The position numbers and the translations under genes were made by a program. DNA of 36,611 bases, taken from an uncultured Porphyromonas sp. GTDB lineage: Bacteria > Bacteroidota > Bacteroidia > Bacteroidales > Porphyromonadaceae. The notes below the pieces were generated by a model. It had not been told where the DNA came from and made no database searches. It worked only from the letters and a program-made list of their open reading frames with translations. Shown here piece by piece: positions 34,663 through 36,611 of the stretch. Position 1 is the first letter of the stretch. Each line of letters starts with the position of its first letter. The DNA is taken from the NCBI RefSeq assembly GCF_938039215.1, contig NZ_CALHVI010000036.1:1-36611 (forward strand). The letters are read 5' to 3'.

Positions 34663-35421
34663 ATGGATCTATACGACATCAAGCAAATACCCATCGTAGC
34701 GTACTTAGCACAAGCTGGCTTTGAAGCAAAGCTTATCAAGGGTGTGAACTATTGGTACTGCTCCCCTCTACCCTCAGAGCTCACGCCTTCGTTTAAAGTC
34801 AATGCAGAGCGCAACCAATGGTATGACTTCGCCACAGGAGACCACGGAGACATCATTGACCTCGTTTGCGCTCTCCAGCACTGCTCCACAGCAGAAGCTA
34901 TGAGACGACTATCTGCACTGAAGGGAGTACGGCTAGCACCGTCTTTTTCTTTTGGAGGAACAACTCCCGTAAGGTCACAAACGCCCTCAATGGAACTCAT
35001 CGGCGTACAAGCCGTGAAGCATCCCAAGCTCTTACTGTATCTCTCGGAGCGAGGGCTACAGCCCTCTGATGTCTCTCCCTCCCTATCAGAAGTCTATTAC
35101 AGGATCTCCGAGAAGTGTTTCTTTGCCCTGGGATTCCCAAATGATGCTGGAGGATGGGAGCTACGTAATCCCTACTTCAAGGGCTGTTTTGCACCCAAGG
35201 CCATAACGACAATCAAAGGGACTGATAGTCACAAGCTACAGCTCTTCGAGGGCTTCATGGACTTTCTCTCTTGGCGGAAACTTCACCCCGAGGTGCAAGC
35301 TGACAGTATCATGCTTAATTCGCTCACCCTGCTTCCGAAACGCATACCCTCGCTTCATCCATACGCTATAATCAAGAGCTTTCTTGATCATGATGAAGCC
35401 AGAGATCGAGCTACGAGATAG
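34663..35421 (+). CDS. Toprim/primase-like protein, C-terminally short
   Basis: A 252-residue protein of the CHC2/toprim primase type carried by Bacteroidota mobilisable elements. The N-terminal part (VNYWYCSPLPSELTPSFKV, then WYDFATGDHGDIIDLV) is a degenerate CHC2-like fold with only one Cys. The toprim part shows the acid in LFEGFMDFLS (about 196-205) and the DxD in FLDHDEARD (about 240-248). The frame stops a few residues after the DxD, whereas family members I recall continue for about 40-60 residues. So it is either truncated or a short variant. The iterons start within 70 nt of the stop. Confidence 0.72.
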   Translation: MDLYDIKQIPIVAYLAQAGFEAKLIKGVNYWYCSPLPSELTPSFKVNAERNQWYDFATGDHGDIIDLVCALQHCSTAEAMRRLSALKGVRLAPSFSFGGTTPVRSQTPSMELIGVQAVKHPKLLLYLSERGLQPSDVSPSLSEVYYRISEKCFFALGFPNDAGGWELRNPYFKGCFAPKAITTIKGTDSHKLQLFEGFMDFLSWRKLHPEVQADSIMLNSLTLLPKRIPSLHPYAIIKSFLDHDEARDRATR

Positions 35422-35433
35422 CGCCCTAATCAC

Positions 35434-35597
35434 CTCCGAGATAAAAGCTATATAGATTTCGGAGTATTCCTATATAGGATTGAGCTGATTACTATATAGC
35501 TTTCACCCCATTACTATATAGCTTTCATGTGATTACTATATAGCTTTTCAAGCATTACTATATAGCTTTAGGTAGATTACTATATAGCATTCGAAGT
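35434..35597. repeat. Iterons: five 22-bp direct repeats
   Basis: ATTACTATATAGCTTT recurs at 35488, 35510, 35532, 35554 and 35576, each exactly 22 bp apart, with a 6-bp variable linker; copy 5 ends GCATT. An inverted copy, AAAGCTATATAG, lies at 35444-35455 inside a CTCCGA (35434-35439) / TCGGAG (35459-35464) inverted repeat. This is the classic form of a replication-initiator or partition-protein binding array. Confidence 0.92.
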
Positions 35598-35690
35598 GGA
35601 ACTGATTTATGACTGCCTGAGATCGTCTTTCCAAGTGGGGACTTCGTCGATAAATTAATGTTCTCAGTACCGCAATCATCCTAGGCAAAT

Positions 35691-35746
35691 GTCGAGATCT
35701 CGATTAATTAATTTCTCGAGATCTCGACGTCTCGAGCTTAAGCTCG
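35691..35746. repeat. Nested palindromes next to the iterons
   Basis: GTCGAGATCTCGA (35691-35703) and TCGAGATCTCGAC (35716-35728) are inverted copies, and each contains the self-palindrome TCGAGATCTCGA. TTAATTAA sits between them (35704-35711). A second palindrome, CGAGCTTAAGCTCG, is at 35733-35746. Confidence 0.9.
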
Positions 35747-35808
35747 CTCGAGCACTAAAGAAATAGCGTGATCGGCAGAGGCTATGAAGCATTCCTTCTT
35801 GATACTGG

Positions 35809-35857
35809 CAAGGTGTGTCTTTGTACCACAAATTGCCATTTGTACCACAAAGACCCT
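35809..35857 (+). promoter_or_regulatory. Candidate oriT upstream of mobC
   Basis: TTTGTACCACAAA occurs twice, at 35820-35832 and 35839-35851 (19 bp apart). The pair is flanked by GCAAGG-N3-GTCTTTG on the left and CAAAGAC-CCTTGC on the right, an inverted repeat with a bulge. Such a structure just before a mobC gene is typical of an origin of transfer; the nick site is not identifiable from sequence. Confidence 0.5.
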
Positions 35858-35913
35858 TGCCCCAAAAGGGGGATCAATCACTCCGAAGTCGTGATAATGA
35901 ATCCAGATAAAAA

Positions 35914-36318
35914 ATGAAACAGAACAAGCCTGACAGCAGATGCGCCACCTGCCCACGATGGGACAGATGGCACATCAGAATACCCAACCCCAAAGACCAG
36001 CAGAAGATCCTCGAGCTATATCGTAGGTCGGGGGCAAAGACAAAATCAGACTTCCTCCGAGCTCGACTCCTAGGCGAGAGCTTTAAGGTCATCACCGAGG
36101 ATGAATCTACAGAGGAGTACTATCGTAAACTCTCCAGCATCACAGCGCAGATGCATAAGATCGCCATCCTCTACAACCAAACAGTGAGGGCTATCAACAG
36201 CTACCACTCGGTCAAGGCTGCACAGGGAATGCTTCAACGGTTAGAGCAGTTCTCCCAGCAAATTATCATCCTTGAGCAACAGGCTATTGAGCTAACCTTA
36301 GATTATCAGAAGCGATAA
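35914..36318 (+). CDS. mobC: MobC-type relaxosome protein
   Basis: A 134-residue MobC-like accessory protein that helps the relaxase open DNA at oriT. The N-terminus has RWHIRIPNPKDQQKILEL and the family's helical middle with KTKSDFLRARLLG. The C-terminal half is a coiled-coil-like helix rich in Gln/Glu (SSITAQMHKIAILYNQTVRA, then LEQFSQQIIILEQQ). The N-terminal Cys pair in CATCPRW is unusual but may be incidental. A relaxase gene normally follows or overlaps it; none is visible within the window, so the module may continue to the right or be incomplete. Confidence 0.82.
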   Translation: MKQNKPDSRCATCPRWDRWHIRIPNPKDQQKILELYRRSGAKTKSDFLRARLLGESFKVITEDESTEEYYRKLSSITAQMHKIAILYNQTVRAINSYHSVKAAQGMLQRLEQFSQQIIILEQQAIELTLDYQKR

Positions 36319-36335
36319 ACGCTAAGCACCCGTGT

Positions 36336-36536
36336 ATGATGAAGCGTCAACATGGCCTAGGAGCTACCAAGCTATCTCTGTCATTGCAGAGATCCTTAAC
36401 AAAGCTGGCTTCGATAGTCTCAGCGAGACCATCGAAGCCAGCTCTAAGCGTGAAGCAGGAAACCCTAAGCCTTGTCGCAAGAGAGATAGAGCGGATTAAG
36501 AATGATGCCAAGCTAAAGGGACTGATTCAAGAGTAG
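36336..36536 (+). CDS. Small open frame after mobC, uncertain
   Basis: A 66-codon frame: basic N-terminal half, then a helical end SLVAREIERIKNDAKLKGLI. A second frame in the same place, GTG at 36332 to 36499, also reads protein-like (ISVIAEILNKAGFDSLSETI). Either may be real, or both may be remains of a relaxase-linked gene. No function is assigned. The window ends with an inverted repeat GATACCT-A-AGGTATC at 36583-36597. Confidence 0.35.
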   Translation: MMKRQHGLGATKLSLSLQRSLTKLASIVSARPSKPALSVKQETLSLVAREIERIKNDAKLKGLIQE

Positions 36537-36611
36537 AGGACTTCTAAAACTCAGCATGCTCGGAGTATATATATCTATCCAAGATACCTAAGGTATCGGA
36601 CTCTCGAATAT

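Overview
The window looks like chromosomal DNA from a Bacteroidota bacterium, most likely Porphyromonas or a close relative. The genus call is inference from protein style and gene content. The main direct evidence is the promoter type: TAnnTTTG boxes precede many genes, sometimes with a TTG/TTTG box 19-20 bp upstream, which is the sigma-ABfr promoter pattern of this phylum. SusD/TonB-style outer-membrane proteins, a GH20 hexosaminidase and Bacteroides-type mobilisation genes agree with this.

Layout. 1-9301: outer-membrane and envelope genes (DUF3078 barrel, cupin plus DUF438/hemerythrin/PAS protein, small barrel protein, lipoprotein, TonB-type receptor, PH-domain and membrane proteins). 9769-15442: a complete minimal type II-C CRISPR-Cas locus. 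An eight-repeat array and the tracrRNA read on the plus strand, facing a minus-strand cas9-cas1-cas2 operon, with a two-way terminator between array and operon. 16351-20611: tRNA-Gly, a class A penicillin-binding protein, a lone RhuM-family gene and tRNA-Arg. 20695-25605: a PorT-like barrel protein overlapping a LysM/periplasmic-binding-like protein, then a secreted beta-hexosaminidase. 25792-31813: an RND efflux operon (TolC-like, adaptor, pump) ending in a small protein that resembles PII signal proteins. 32772-36611: tRNA-Ser followed by a mobilisable-element module (DUF3853, AAA ATPase, truncated toprim protein, iterons, palindromes, MobC) that continues past the window.

How parts work together. 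Each CRISPR repeat appears to carry its own promoter, GTTG-N20-TACTTTCG, with the same geometry as the tracrRNA promoter, GTTG-N20-TACCTTTG. crRNAs could therefore be transcribed unit by unit, as known for Neisseria II-C systems but here with Bacteroidota promoter boxes. The anti-repeat of the tracrRNA pairs with the 5' 28 nt of the repeat, which fixes the array orientation.

The most unusual non-coding signal is a family of palindromic arrays with an exact 23-bp period. They occur in five intergenic gaps (1-55, 9573-9635, 15861-15945, 23145-23230, 32164-32250); two of them bracket the CRISPR-Cas locus. A second periodic structure, five 22-bp iterons at 35488-35591 next to nested palindromes and a possible oriT, marks the control region of the mobile module.
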